Below are positions 28,009 through 37,860 of a DNA stretch of 64,000 nucleotides, piece after piece. Within the stretch, counting starts at the first letter, position 1. The number at the start of each line of letters is the position of its first letter. The stretch comes from Luteimonas vadosa. GTDB lineage: Bacteria; Pseudomonadota; Gammaproteobacteria; Xanthomonadales; Xanthomonadaceae. The stretch covers positions 992,001 to 1,056,000 of the forward strand of contig NZ_BAABJY010000001.1 in NCBI RefSeq assembly GCF_039543545.1, given 5' to 3'. Below the pieces are notes generated by a model. That model made no database searches. It was given only the letters and a program-made list of their open reading frames with translations, and had not been told where the DNA came from. The translations under genes and the position numbers were made by a program.

Positions 28009-28039
28009 ACCCGGTTCGATAATTGAAGCCGGATCGGGT
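28009..28039. promoter_or_regulatory. candidate TetR operator (inverted repeat)
   Basis: Arms ACCCGGTTCG (28009-28018) and CGGATCGGGT (28030-28039) form a 10-bp inverted repeat with 8 of 10 positions symmetric, separated by 11 bp. It lies between the TetR gene and the divergent oxidoreductase operon. Symmetry seen directly; binding is inference. Confidence 0.35.
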
Positions 28040-28073
28040 CACGACGCGCCGGATGCGTGCACCGCCCGCGGCC

Positions 28074-28102
28074 ATGACCCCCGTCGCCATCGGCGCTATG
28101 CT
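28074..28102 (+). promoter_or_regulatory. candidate sigma-70 promoter of the oxidoreductase operon
   Basis: ATGACC (28074-28079), 17-bp spacer, TATGCT (28097-28102). Transcription from here would begin near 28109 and reach the GTG start at 28158 with its AGGA ribosome site, which supports that start over earlier codons. Confidence 0.4.
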
Positions 28103-28157
28103 CGGGCGACGGGCCAGGTCCGGTGCAGCCGGACCGGCAGCAGCGCAGGATGCCGCG

Positions 28158-29984
28158 GTGGAACCGACCGATATCCGCAACCCCGACGTCTTCCACAAGG
28201 TCGTCGACTGCCAATGGGCCTGTCCGGCGCACACGCCGGTGCCGGAGTACATCCGACTGATCGCGGCCGGCCGCTACGCCGACGCCTACATGGTCAACTG
28301 GCACAGCAACGTCTTCCCCGGCATCCTCGGCCGGACCTGCGACCGTCCCTGCGAGCCGGCGTGCCGGCGGGTCCGGGTCGAGGAGAACAACGGCGAGAAA
28401 CCCGAGCCGGTCGCGATCTGCCGGCTGAAGCGGGTGGCCGCCGACCACAAGGGCGACGTGCGCCCGCGGATGCCGAAGCCCGCGGCCAGACCCAACGGCA
28501 GGCGCATCGCCTGCGTCGGCGCCGGCCCGGCGTCGCTCACGGTGGCACGGGACCTGGCGCCACTGGGCTACCACGTCACCGTCTACGACGCCGATCCGAA
28601 GGCCGGCGGCTTCATGCGGACCCAGGTGCCGCGTTTCCGCCTGCCCGAGGAGGTCATCGACGAGGAATGCGGGTACATCCTCGACCTGGGCGTCGAATTC
28701 ATCGGCAACCATCGCATCGATTCGATGCGCGACCTGCTGGCGCAAGGCTTCGACGCCATCTTCGTGGGCAGCGGCGCGCCGCGCGGGCGCGACCTCGACC
28801 TGCCGGGGCGGCAGGAAGCTTCGGGCCAGATCCATGTCGGCCTCGACTGGCTGGCCAACGTCTACTTCGAGCACGTGAAGTCGATCGGCAAGCGCGTGCT
28901 GGTGCTCGGCGGCGGCAACACCGCCATGGACTGTTGCCGCAGCGCGCGACGGCTCGGCGGCAGCGACGTCAAGGTGATCGTGCGCTCCGGCTTCGACGAG
29001 ATGAAGGCCAGCCCGTGGGAGAAGGAGGACGCGATGGAGGAGGGCATCCCGATCCTCGACTACCGCGTGCCCAAGACCTTCGTCCACGCCAGCGGCCGCC
29101 TGACCGGGATGACCTTCGAGCGCGTGCGCGCCGAATACGACGACAAGGGGCGACGCAAGCTGATCCCCACCGGCGAGCCGGACGAGTTCCATCCCTGCGA
29201 CGAGGTGCTGATCGCGGTGGGACAGGAAAACGCGTTCCCCTGGATCGAGCGCGACGTCGGCATCGAGTTCGGCGAGTGGGACATGCCGGTGGTCGATGAA
29301 GCTACCTACCAATCGTCGCTCCCGCACGTGCTGTTCGGGGGCGATGCGGCCTTCGGGCCCAAGAACATCATCTGGGCGGTGGCGCACGGCCACGGCGCGG
29401 CGATCTCCATCGACAAGCTGCTCAACGGCGACGACGTGCGCGAGCGGCCGGACCCCTTCGTCCGGCTGCAGTCGCAGAAAATGGGCATCCACGAATGGAG
29501 TTACGACAACGCCGTGTCCCCGGACGAACGCTACGTCGTGCCGTGGTCGGAAGCGGCCCGGAAGCTCGACAGCATGAGTACCGAAGTCGAACTCGGCTTC
29601 GACCCGGCGACGGCCTGGAAGGAAACCCAGCGCTGCCTCAATTGCGACGTGCAGACGGTGTTCGACCGCGACAAGTGCATCGAATGCGACGCCTGCGTCG
29701 ACATCTGCCCCACCGACTGCATCACCTTCACGTTCAATGGCGAGGAAGACGTCCTGCGCACCCGGCTGACGGCACCGGCGCTCAACACGCAGCAGGACCT
29801 GTACGTGTCCGCGCCGCTGAAGACGCAACGCGTGATGGTCAAGGACGAGGACGTCTGCCTGCACTGCAGCCTGTGCGCCGAGCGCTGCCCGACCGGCGCC
29901 TGGGACATGCAGAAGTTCCTGTTGCAGGAGGTCTACGCGGGCCCGGGGTGCAGGAGCAAGCCTGCGGCGAAGGAGGCGGCGTGA
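28158..29984 (+). CDS. GltD/NfnB-like FAD oxidoreductase with C-terminal 2[4Fe-4S] ferredoxin domain (KorC-like)
   Basis: A 608-residue electron-transfer flavoprotein. The N-terminal Fe-S helical domain has the GltD-type cysteines CQWAC and GRTCDRPCEPAC. Two dinucleotide-binding domains follow: IACVGAGPASLTVARDLA for FAD and RVLVLGGGNTAMDCCRSA for NAD(P). The FAD-closing FGGDAAFGPKNIIWAVAHGH comes next. The C-terminus is a bacterial ferredoxin module with CIECDACVDICPTDC and CLHCSLCAERCP, two [4Fe-4S] sites. It is followed by both subunits of a 2-oxoacid oxidoreductase and should couple that enzyme to NAD(P). I chose GTG at 28158, with AGGA seven bases upstream, because the family homology begins at DIRNPDVFHKVVDCQ; earlier ATG/TTG codons add an unconserved leader. 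Confidence 0.85.
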   Translation: MEPTDIRNPDVFHKVVDCQWACPAHTPVPEYIRLIAAGRYADAYMVNWHSNVFPGILGRTCDRPCEPACRRVRVEENNGEKPEPVAICRLKRVAADHKGDVRPRMPKPAARPNGRRIACVGAGPASLTVARDLAPLGYHVTVYDADPKAGGFMRTQVPRFRLPEEVIDEECGYILDLGVEFIGNHRIDSMRDLLAQGFDAIFVGSGAPRGRDLDLPGRQEASGQIHVGLDWLANVYFEHVKSIGKRVLVLGGGNTAMDCCRSARRLGGSDVKVIVRSGFDEMKASPWEKEDAMEEGIPILDYRVPKTFVHASGRLTGMTFERVRAEYDDKGRRKLIPTGEPDEFHPCDEVLIAVGQENAFPWIERDVGIEFGEWDMPVVDEATYQSSLPHVLFGGDAAFGPKNIIWAVAHGHGAAISIDKLLNGDDVRERPDPFVRLQSQKMGIHEWSYDNAVSPDERYVVPWSEAARKLDSMSTEVELGFDPATAWKETQRCLNCDVQTVFDRDKCIECDACVDICPTDCITFTFNGEEDVLRTRLTAPALNTQQDLYVSAPLKTQRVMVKDEDVCLHCSLCAERCPTGAWDMQKFLLQEVYAGPGCRSKPAAKEAA

Positions 29985-30021
29985 GGGAGCCGAGGGTTCG
30001 GCCGGCCGTCGGCGCAACCCG

Positions 30022-30050
30022 TCTCCCGCCTGGCGGGAGAGGGGCTTTTT
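30022..30050 (+). terminator. hairpin with T tract inside the oxidoreductase operon (attenuator or repeat)
   Basis: TCTCCCGCC (30022-30030), 1-nt turn, GGCGGGAGA (30032-30040), then GGGGCTTTTT to 30050. It lies between the reductase and alpha-subunit genes. It looks like an intrinsic terminator but sits within an apparent operon, so it could act as an attenuator or 3'-end stabiliser, or be one copy of a dispersed palindrome. Confidence 0.5.
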
Positions 30051-30065
30051 CATGCGGGGCCTGAC

Positions 30066-31910
30066 ATGACGCCAAGCCATGCCCCGCTGCAATCGACCAA
30101 CGACTTCGTCGTCAAGTTCGCCAACGTCAACGGCTCCGGCTCGGCGTCGGCCAACGAGTTGTTCGCCAAGGCGATCCTGCGCATGGGCGTGCCGGTCAGT
30201 CCGCGCAACATCTTCCCGTCCAACATCCAGGGGCTGCCGACCTGGTACGAGGTACGGGTGAGCGAGGCCGGCTGGCTGGGCCGGCGCGGTGGCGTCGACC
30301 TGATGGTGGCGATGAACCCGCAGACCTGGGACGTCGATGTCGCCGAGCTCGAGCCGGGCGGCTACCTGTTCTACGACAATTCCAAACCCATGCCGAAGTC
30401 CAGGTTCCGCGAGGACGTGACCGTCATCGGCGTGCCGCTGACCGAGCTCTGCAACGCGACCTACGACGATCCGCGCCAGCGCCAGCTGTTCAAGAACATC
30501 ATGTACGTCGGCGCCCTCGGCGCGCTGCTGGACCTGGATGCCGGCATCATCGAGGCCCTGATCGGCGAGCAGTACAGGTCCAAGCCCAAGCTGCTCGCGC
30601 CCAACATCGAGGCGCTGCACATCGGCCGCGACTGGGTGCGCGAACACCTGCCGCATCCGATCGGCCTGCGCGTGCGCGCAGGCGATGCCGTCGGCGACCG
30701 CATCTTCATGGAGGGCAACGCCGCCGCCGCGCTGGGCTGCGTCTACGGCGGAGCGACCGTGTGCGCCTGGTACCCGATCACGCCGTCGTCCTCGCTGGCC
30801 GAGGCCTTCCAGTCGTACTGCCGGAAATACCGGGTCGACGCCGAGGGCCGGGCGCGCCACGCCATCATCCAGGCCGAGGACGAGATCGCCTCGATCGGCA
30901 TGGTGGTTGGCGCAGGCTGGAACGGCGCGCGCGCGTTCACCACCACGTCGGGGCCCGGCGTCTCGCTGATGGGCGAGTTCATCGGCCTGGCGTATTTCGC
31001 CGAGATCCCGGTCACCATCATCGACGTGCAGCGCGGGGGGCCGTCCACCGGCATGCCGACAAGGACGCAGCAATCCGACCTCCTGTCCGCAGCTTATGCA
31101 TCGCACGGCGACACCAAGCATGTCCTGCTGTTCCCCGAGGACCCGCACGAATGCTTCGCGTTCGCGGCCGATGCGCTCGACCTGGCGGACCGCCTGCAGA
31201 CCCCGGTGTTCGTGATGACCGATCTGGACATCGGCATGAACCAGCGCCTGTGCGCGCCGCTGGAATGGGACGACGCGCGCGAGTACGACCGCGGCAAGGT
31301 GATGACTGCCGGACAGCTCGAGCAGGGCCGCGAGTTCGCGCGTTACAAGGACGTCGACGGCGACGGGATCCCGTGGCGCACCTGGCCGGGAACGCATCCG
31401 GACAAGGGCGCCTACTTCACGCGCGGCACATCGCGCAATCCGCAGGCGCAGTATTCCGAGCGCGGCCCCGACTACGTCTACAACATGCAGCGCTTGCTGA
31501 AGAAATTCGACACCGCCAAGGCGCTGGTCCCGCAACCGGTGGTCTCGCAGCCCGGCGTGCCGTCCCGGCATGGCGCGATCTTCTTCGGGTCGACCAGCCC
31601 CGCGATGCACGAGGCCATCGCCTTGCTTTCCGATGCCGGCATCCCCGTCGACACGCTGCGCGTGCGCGCCTTCCCGTTCCCCGATTCGGTGCGCGCCTTC
31701 ATCGCGGCGCATGAGTGCGTGTTCGTGGTCGAGCAGAACCGCGACGGCCAGCTGCGCACGCTGCTGGTCAACGAATTCGACCTCGACCCGGCCAGGCTCG
31801 TCGCCGTGCTGCACTACGACGGCACGCCGATCACGGCCCGGTTCATCGCCGGCGAGATCACGGCCCGGATCGGGCCGGCGAGCCTCGAGTCCCGGGAGAA
31901 GGTCGCATGA
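30066..31910 (+). CDS. 2-oxoacid:acceptor oxidoreductase, fused gamma-alpha subunit (KorA-like)
   Basis: A 614-residue subunit combining the gamma domain (about 12-190, starting VVKFANVNGSGSASANELFAKA) with the alpha/pyrimidine-binding domain (about 210-610). The alpha domain carries CAWYPITPSSSLAEAF, the hallmark YPITPSS of 2-oxoacid:ferredoxin oxidoreductases, and QAEDEIASIGMVVGAGWNGARAFTTTSGPG. The C-terminal domain II begins near 515 (IFFGSTSPAMHEAI). With the beta subunit it oxidatively decarboxylates a 2-oxoacid with CoA and thiamine diphosphate, giving acyl-CoA, CO2 and low-potential electrons. 2-Oxoglutarate is the favoured substrate by analogy with fused KorA proteins, but a branched or aryl oxoacid is possible. 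Confidence 0.88.
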   Translation: MTPSHAPLQSTNDFVVKFANVNGSGSASANELFAKAILRMGVPVSPRNIFPSNIQGLPTWYEVRVSEAGWLGRRGGVDLMVAMNPQTWDVDVAELEPGGYLFYDNSKPMPKSRFREDVTVIGVPLTELCNATYDDPRQRQLFKNIMYVGALGALLDLDAGIIEALIGEQYRSKPKLLAPNIEALHIGRDWVREHLPHPIGLRVRAGDAVGDRIFMEGNAAAALGCVYGGATVCAWYPITPSSSLAEAFQSYCRKYRVDAEGRARHAIIQAEDEIASIGMVVGAGWNGARAFTTTSGPGVSLMGEFIGLAYFAEIPVTIIDVQRGGPSTGMPTRTQQSDLLSAAYASHGDTKHVLLFPEDPHECFAFAADALDLADRLQTPVFVMTDLDIGMNQRLCAPLEWDDAREYDRGKVMTAGQLEQGREFARYKDVDGDGIPWRTWPGTHPDKGAYFTRGTSRNPQAQYSERGPDYVYNMQRLLKKFDTAKALVPQPVVSQPGVPSRHGAIFFGSTSPAMHEAIALLSDAGIPVDTLRVRAFPFPDSVRAFIAAHECVFVVEQNRDGQLRTLLVNEFDLDPARLVAVLHYDGTPITARFIAGEITARIGPASLESREKVA

Positions 31911-32061
31911 CGACCCGGGGGCGCGTCGCGGGCCACCGGGCGCGAGCCGATGGGTGCCCGCGCGGGAGCGCGGGGCGGCGTGGGACACGCACGACGGCCT
32001 GCTTCCGGTTCCGCGCACCTTGTCCGGCCGAGCGCCTCGAATCCACCCGGGAGGACGTGGC

Positions 32062-33117
32062 ATGACCTACCTCGCCAAACCCAGGCTGCACCACCCTTCG
32101 CTGGGCTGCAACGCGCTGGGCTTCACCCGGCGCGACTACGAAGGCAAGGTCAGCACCCTGTGCGCCGGCTGCGGCCACGATTCGATTTCGGCGGCGATCA
32201 TCCAGGCCTGCTGGGAGCTGGACATCGCCCCGCACCGCGTCGCCAAGCTTTCGGGCATCGGCTGCAGTTCCAAGACCCCCGACTACTTCCTCGGCCAGTC
32301 GCACGGCTTCAACACCGTGCACGGGCGCATGCCGTCGGTGCTGACCGGCGCCAGCCTCGCCAACCGCGACCTGATCTACCTGGGCGTGTCCGGCGACGGA
32401 GATTCGGCGTCCATCGGCATCGGCCAGTTCGTGCACGCGATCCGGCGCGGCGTGGACATGGTCTACATCGTCGAGAACAACGGCGTCTACGGACTGACCA
32501 AGGGCCAGTTCTCGGCCACGGCGGACCAAGGCTCGACGTCGAAGAAGGGGGCCAGGAACGACGACACGCCGCTGGACCTGGTGACGATGGCCCTGCAGCT
32601 GGGCGCCAGCTACGTCGCGCGTGGATTCTCCGGGGACAAGCGCCAGCTCGTGCCGCTGATCAAGGGCGCGTTGTCGCACCGCGGCGCGGCCTTCCTCGAC
32701 GTGATCAGCCCCTGCGTGGCCTTCAACAATCATCCCGGCAGCACCAAGAGCTACGACTACGTGCGCGAGCACAACGATGCGGTCAACCAGCTGGACGTGA
32801 TGCTCCCGCGTGCCGAAATCGCCGTTGACTACGATCCCGGCGAGGCGATCGAGGTCGAGCAGCACGACGGCTCGGTACTGCGGCTGCGCAAGCTCGACGA
32901 GGCCTACGACCCGCGCGACCGCATTGCCGCCATGAACCTGATCCAGCAACGCCAGGCGCGCGGCGAGGTGGTGACCGGCCTGCTGTACGTGGACGCCGGC
33001 GCGGGCGACCTGCATGGCCACCTCGGCACCGTGGAGGCGCCTTTGAATTCCCTTGGCGCCGCCGAACTGAGCCCCGGCGCGGCGACCCTGGGGAAGATCA
33101 ACGCCGGGATGCGCTGA
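32062..33117 (+). CDS. 2-oxoacid:acceptor oxidoreductase, beta subunit (KorB-like)
   Basis: The 351-residue thiamine-diphosphate-binding subunit. The TPP motif is VSGDGDSASIGIGQFVHAIR followed by YIVENNGVYGLTKGQ. The four cysteines that hold the [4Fe-4S] cluster in this family are all present: C34 and C37 (LCAGCGHD), C68 (GIGCSSK) and C218 (SPCVAF), so the enzyme should be a true iron-sulfur, ferredoxin-type oxidoreductase rather than a dehydrogenase E1. The C-terminal ~100 residues are the KorB extension. The ATG at 32062 has GGAGG just upstream; the 151 bp between it and the alpha gene show no other gene. A TPP riboswitch begins 66 bp after its stop. Confidence 0.9.
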   Translation: MTYLAKPRLHHPSLGCNALGFTRRDYEGKVSTLCAGCGHDSISAAIIQACWELDIAPHRVAKLSGIGCSSKTPDYFLGQSHGFNTVHGRMPSVLTGASLANRDLIYLGVSGDGDSASIGIGQFVHAIRRGVDMVYIVENNGVYGLTKGQFSATADQGSTSKKGARNDDTPLDLVTMALQLGASYVARGFSGDKRQLVPLIKGALSHRGAAFLDVISPCVAFNNHPGSTKSYDYVREHNDAVNQLDVMLPRAEIAVDYDPGEAIEVEQHDGSVLRLRKLDEAYDPRDRIAAMNLIQQRQARGEVVTGLLYVDAGAGDLHGHLGTVEAPLNSLGAAELSPGAATLGKINAGMR

Positions 33118-33183
33118 GGGCGCCTGGCGCCCGGCGGGGCGACACGGCTGGCGTTGCGGGCGGGGGCGTGTTGCAATGGCACC

Positions 33184-33276
33184 CGAAGCGGGGGTACCGC
33201 GGCTTGCAGCATCGGGCGCCGGTTGAGACACACCCTTCGAACCTGATCCGGCTGACACCGGCGTAGGGAAGCTTCG
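33184..33276 (+). ncRNA. TPP riboswitch (THI element) upstream of thiC
   Basis: The thi-box core is nearly consensus: GGTTGAGACACACCC at about 33231-33245, GAACCTGATCCGG, then CACCGGCGTAGGGAAGC. The closing helix P1 can form between CGAAGC (33184-33189) and GCTTCG (33271-33276). TPP binding is known to shut down thiC expression. No terminator with a U tract follows before the thiC start 165 nt downstream, so control is more likely at translation or by Rho. Confidence 0.93.
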
Positions 33277-33423
33277 CTGGACGCATCCACGGTGCGTTCC
33301 ATGCGCCGCCGCTTCGTCCGCGCCGCGGCGATCCATCGGCCGCCAGGGACTCGAGCGCGCTGCCGCGCGCCGCGACCGCTGGCCACCCATGCGACCGCCG
33401 GGGCACGCCCAGGACCGCGCGCC

Positions 33424-33440
33424 ATGAACAGGACGAAGCC

Positions 33441-33444
<4 letters not shown>
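33424..33444 (+). CDS. possible six-codon leader ORF overlapping thiC start
   Basis: ATG AAC AGG ACG AAG CCA TGA encodes MNRTKP and its TGA overlaps the thiC ATG (ATGA). Both this ATG and the thiC ATG are preceded by AGGAC at 11-14 nt, forming a short direct repeat. Whether it is translated is unknown; if so it could couple ribosome arrival to the riboswitch decision. Confidence 0.25.
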
Positions 33445-35318
<1,874 letters not shown>

Positions 35319-35449
35319 ATCGTTCAGTCCCCGCATTCAGCGCACGCCAATCCGGCGCGCCTCCGGTGGACGTATATTGGTGCGGTGATCGACATGCACG
35401 CCGTGCGCCGGGGCGACGCCGCCCCGCCGGCGCGCACCGGGAGAGGTCC

Positions 35450-36037
35450 ATGAAACATTTGGTGCATACGATGGCCATCAGGTGGCTGGCGGCGGTGTTC
35501 GCGCTGGCCTTGCTCGGCGGCTGCGCGACCGGTTTGCGGGTGTCCGCCGAGGCCGACCCGCGCGCCGACTTCTCGCAATACCGCACCTACGGTTTCTACT
35601 CGCCGCTGGCGGTGGAAGGAGACGGGTATGCCACCCCGTCGAGCCAGCGCATGCGCGAGGCGGTGCGCTCGCAGATGGAGTCCCGCGGGTATTCCCATAG
35701 CGCCGAAAAGCCGGACCTGTTGGTCAACATCAATGCCTACGTGCAGCAGCGCACCGACGTCTGGTCGTCGCCTTTCGTTGATTACGGCTACTACTACAGC
35801 TACCGCGCCCACCGCTACGTCGTGGCGCCTTACTGGCGCGACCGCGTGGACGTCTACCGGTACAACGAAGGCACCTTGAACATCGACATCATCGACGCCG
35901 CGCGCAATACGCTGGTGTGGGAAGGGATCGCGGTCGGGCGCGCCACGCGGTCCCGCCCGGCGGACCGCGACGCGCGCATCGACGCCGCCATCGCCGAGAT
36001 CTTCGCGCGCTACCCGTATCGCGCGGGCAGCCGCTGA
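35450..36037 (+). CDS. DUF4136 lipoprotein
   Basis: A 195-residue predicted outer-membrane lipoprotein: N-terminal signal ending LLGGC (lipobox, Cys at about 25), then the DUF4136 domain with FSQYRTYGFYSP, SQRMREAVRSQMESRGYSHSAEKPDLLVNINAYVQQR and NTLVWEGIAVGRAT. Unusually Tyr-rich in the middle (YGYYYSYRAHRYVV). The ATG has GAGAGG upstream and a TATATT -10 element lies at 35373-35378. Function unknown; family members are often envelope-stress associated. A hairpin terminator follows. Confidence 0.88.
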   Translation: MKHLVHTMAIRWLAAVFALALLGGCATGLRVSAEADPRADFSQYRTYGFYSPLAVEGDGYATPSSQRMREAVRSQMESRGYSHSAEKPDLLVNINAYVQQRTDVWSSPFVDYGYYYSYRAHRYVVAPYWRDRVDVYRYNEGTLNIDIIDAARNTLVWEGIAVGRATRSRPADRDARIDAAIAEIFARYPYRAGSR

Positions 36038-36065
36038 CGGCAGCGGCCTGGTCCAGGCGTCACCC

Positions 36066-36095
36066 ACGACGGCCCCACGAGGGGCCGTCGTTGTT
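36066..36095 (+). terminator. intrinsic terminator after the DUF4136 gene
   Basis: ACGACGGCCCC (36066-36076), tetraloop acga, GGGGCCGTCGT (36081-36091), then TTGTT. Perfect 11-bp stem; T tract imperfect. Confidence 0.75.
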
Positions 36096-36167
36096 CCCGC
36101 GCCGGTCGCGTCGACCCGGTCCGGTCGACCCATTACCATGGATCGCTGGAACCGCAGCCCGGCCGAC

Positions 36168-37160
36168 ATGAAGCTCCAGGTCCCCTTCGTCCAGTTGCCC
36201 TTGTCGTTCGACGCCGCTGCCCTGGCCGCGGAAGTCTCGCAGGTCGACGAGTCGGAATGGCGCCCGCACCCGCAAGGGTTCGCCGGCAACTCGATGTTGC
36301 CGCTGGTCGCGGCCGGGGGCGACCCGGCCAACGAGTCCTTCGGCGGGCTGATGCGCCCGACACCTCACCTGCGGCGCTGCCCCTACCTCATGCAGGTCCT
36401 CGCCAGCCTGGGCGCGACCGTGGGCCGCACGCGCCTGATGCGTCTGGCGGGGCAGGCCGAGGTCACCCGCCACGCCGACCAGGGGTATTACTGGGCCGAA
36501 CGCGTGCGCGTGCACGTGCCGATCGTGACCCAGCCGACGGTTCGGTTCGAATGTGGTGAGGCCGTGGTCAACATGGCCGCCGGCGAATGCTGGATCTTCG
36601 ATACGTGGCGGCAGCACCGGGTGCTCAACGACGCCACGCAGTCGCGCATCCACCTGGTCGCGGACACGGTTGGCGGCCCGGGGTTCTGGGACCTGGTTTC
36701 GCGGGGGCGGGCGGTGCCGGCGCAGGGCGCCCCCAGCTTCGACATCGCCCACGTCGCGCCCCGCGAAGAAGCGTCGCGCGACTTCGCCTGCGAATCGGTC
36801 AACGTCCCGCGGGTGATGAATCCTTGGGAGCTGGAAAAGCACCTTGGCTTCCTGTTCGGCGAGGCGGTGTCGCACCCCGCCTTGCCCACGCTGCAGCAGC
36901 AAGCCGGTCGCCTGCTGCGCGAGTGGCGGGGCCTGTGGTTCGAGCATGGCGAGGCCGATTCAGGCCGCGCGCGCTTCCGCCAGGCGTTCGACGGTTTCCA
37001 GGCGGCGGTGCAGGGGCCGGCCCAGGACGTGGTGCTGCGCAATGGCATTCGCTGGTTCGACGTCCTGCAGGTGATGCTCGGCAGCGTCGTGGTGCAGGCG
37101 ACCGAAGCGCAGGATGCCGGCGACCCGGCCGCGCAGCGCAGGCTAGGCGACAACGCCTGA
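36168..37160 (+). CDS. aspartyl/asparaginyl beta-hydroxylase domain protein
   Basis: A 330-residue protein with an N-terminal Fe(II)/2-oxoglutarate hydroxylase domain of the aspartyl/asparaginyl beta-hydroxylase family (about 10-190). Metal and cosubstrate residues are readable: VTRHADQGYYW (H), FDTWRQHRVLNDA (second H), and SRIHLVADT with the 2-oxoglutarate-binding arginine. The C-terminal ~130 residues (NPWELEKHLGFLFGEAV, onward) are an additional helical region of unknown function. An ATG ten codons upstream (36138) gives a longer alternative; I prefer MKLQVPFVQLPL because family homology starts there. Substrate unknown. Confidence 0.84.
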   Translation: MKLQVPFVQLPLSFDAAALAAEVSQVDESEWRPHPQGFAGNSMLPLVAAGGDPANESFGGLMRPTPHLRRCPYLMQVLASLGATVGRTRLMRLAGQAEVTRHADQGYYWAERVRVHVPIVTQPTVRFECGEAVVNMAAGECWIFDTWRQHRVLNDATQSRIHLVADTVGGPGFWDLVSRGRAVPAQGAPSFDIAHVAPREEASRDFACESVNVPRVMNPWELEKHLGFLFGEAVSHPALPTLQQQAGRLLREWRGLWFEHGEADSGRARFRQAFDGFQAAVQGPAQDVVLRNGIRWFDVLQVMLGSVVVQATEAQDAGDPAAQRRLGDNA

Positions 37161-37217
37161 TGCGGGCGAAGGACGCAGCCGGGCGCGGGCAAGCCGCGGC
37201 CGGGATGCGCCGACCGT

Positions 37218-37766
37218 TCAGAAGTGCGGTTTCTCCGGCGACGCCTCGTAGCGGGTGATCGACTCGGCCAGGATGCGCTTGGCGTCCGCCGCGCCACCCC
37301 AACCGTCGAGCTTGACCCACTTGCCGGGTTCCAGGTCCTTGTAGTGCTCGAAGAAGTACCCGATGCGGTCGCGCCAGTGCTGCGGCACGTCGTCGATATC
37401 GACCATCCCCGCGTAGCTGGGGAACACCTTGGGCACGGGCACGGCGAGGATCTTCTCGTCGGCACCGGCCTCGTCGGACATCAGCAGCACGCCCACCGGC
37501 CGCACCTGGATCACGGAGCCGGGGATCAGCGACAGCGGCATCAGCACCAGCACGTCGGCCGGGTCGCCGTCGCCGCACAGGGTGTGCGGAACGTAGCCGT
37601 AGTTGCAGGGGTAGCGCATCGGCGTCGACAGGACGCGATCGACGAAGATCGCCCCGGAGGCCTTGTCGACCTCGTACTTGACCGGCTCGGCGTCCTTGGG
37701 GATTTCGATGATGACGTTGATTTCGTCCGGCGGACGGTTGCCGGTGGTGACCAGGTCCAGGCCCAT
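37218..37766 (-). CDS. ppa: soluble inorganic pyrophosphatase (family I)
   Basis: Hydrolyses PPi to drive biosynthesis. The 182-residue protein shows family I motifs: INVIIEIPKDAEPVKYEVDK, FVDRVLSTPMRYPCNYGYVPHT, and the metal-binding GDGDPADVLVL with the three active-site aspartates. The C-terminal FFEHYKDLEPGKWVKLDGW is also typical. It is one of three PPi-handling enzymes in this stretch, with hppA and pfp. It converges on the hydroxylase gene with a 57-bp gap. Confidence 0.97.
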   Translation of the reverse strand: MGLDLVTTGNRPPDEINVIIEIPKDAEPVKYEVDKASGAIFVDRVLSTPMRYPCNYGYVPHTLCGDGDPADVLVLMPLSLIPGSVIQVRPVGVLLMSDEAGADEKILAVPVPKVFPSYAGMVDIDDVPQHWRDRIGYFFEHYKDLEPGKWVKLDGWGGAADAKRILAESITRYEASPEKPHF

Positions 37767-37860
37767 GGGTTCTTCGATTCAGGCGACGTAGGGGGCCGCG
37801 AGGATACCCGATGCGCGCCGAGTCCGTGCTCCGTCGGGCGGGAACCGGCGATGGACCGAT

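Noticed and set aside
27345..32063. A 1572-codon minus-strand open frame opposite the oxidoreductase operon
   Set aside because: Only the C-terminal 215 codons (TetR) resemble a protein. The remainder is antisense to the FAD reductase and alpha-subunit genes, which have intact motifs on the plus strand.
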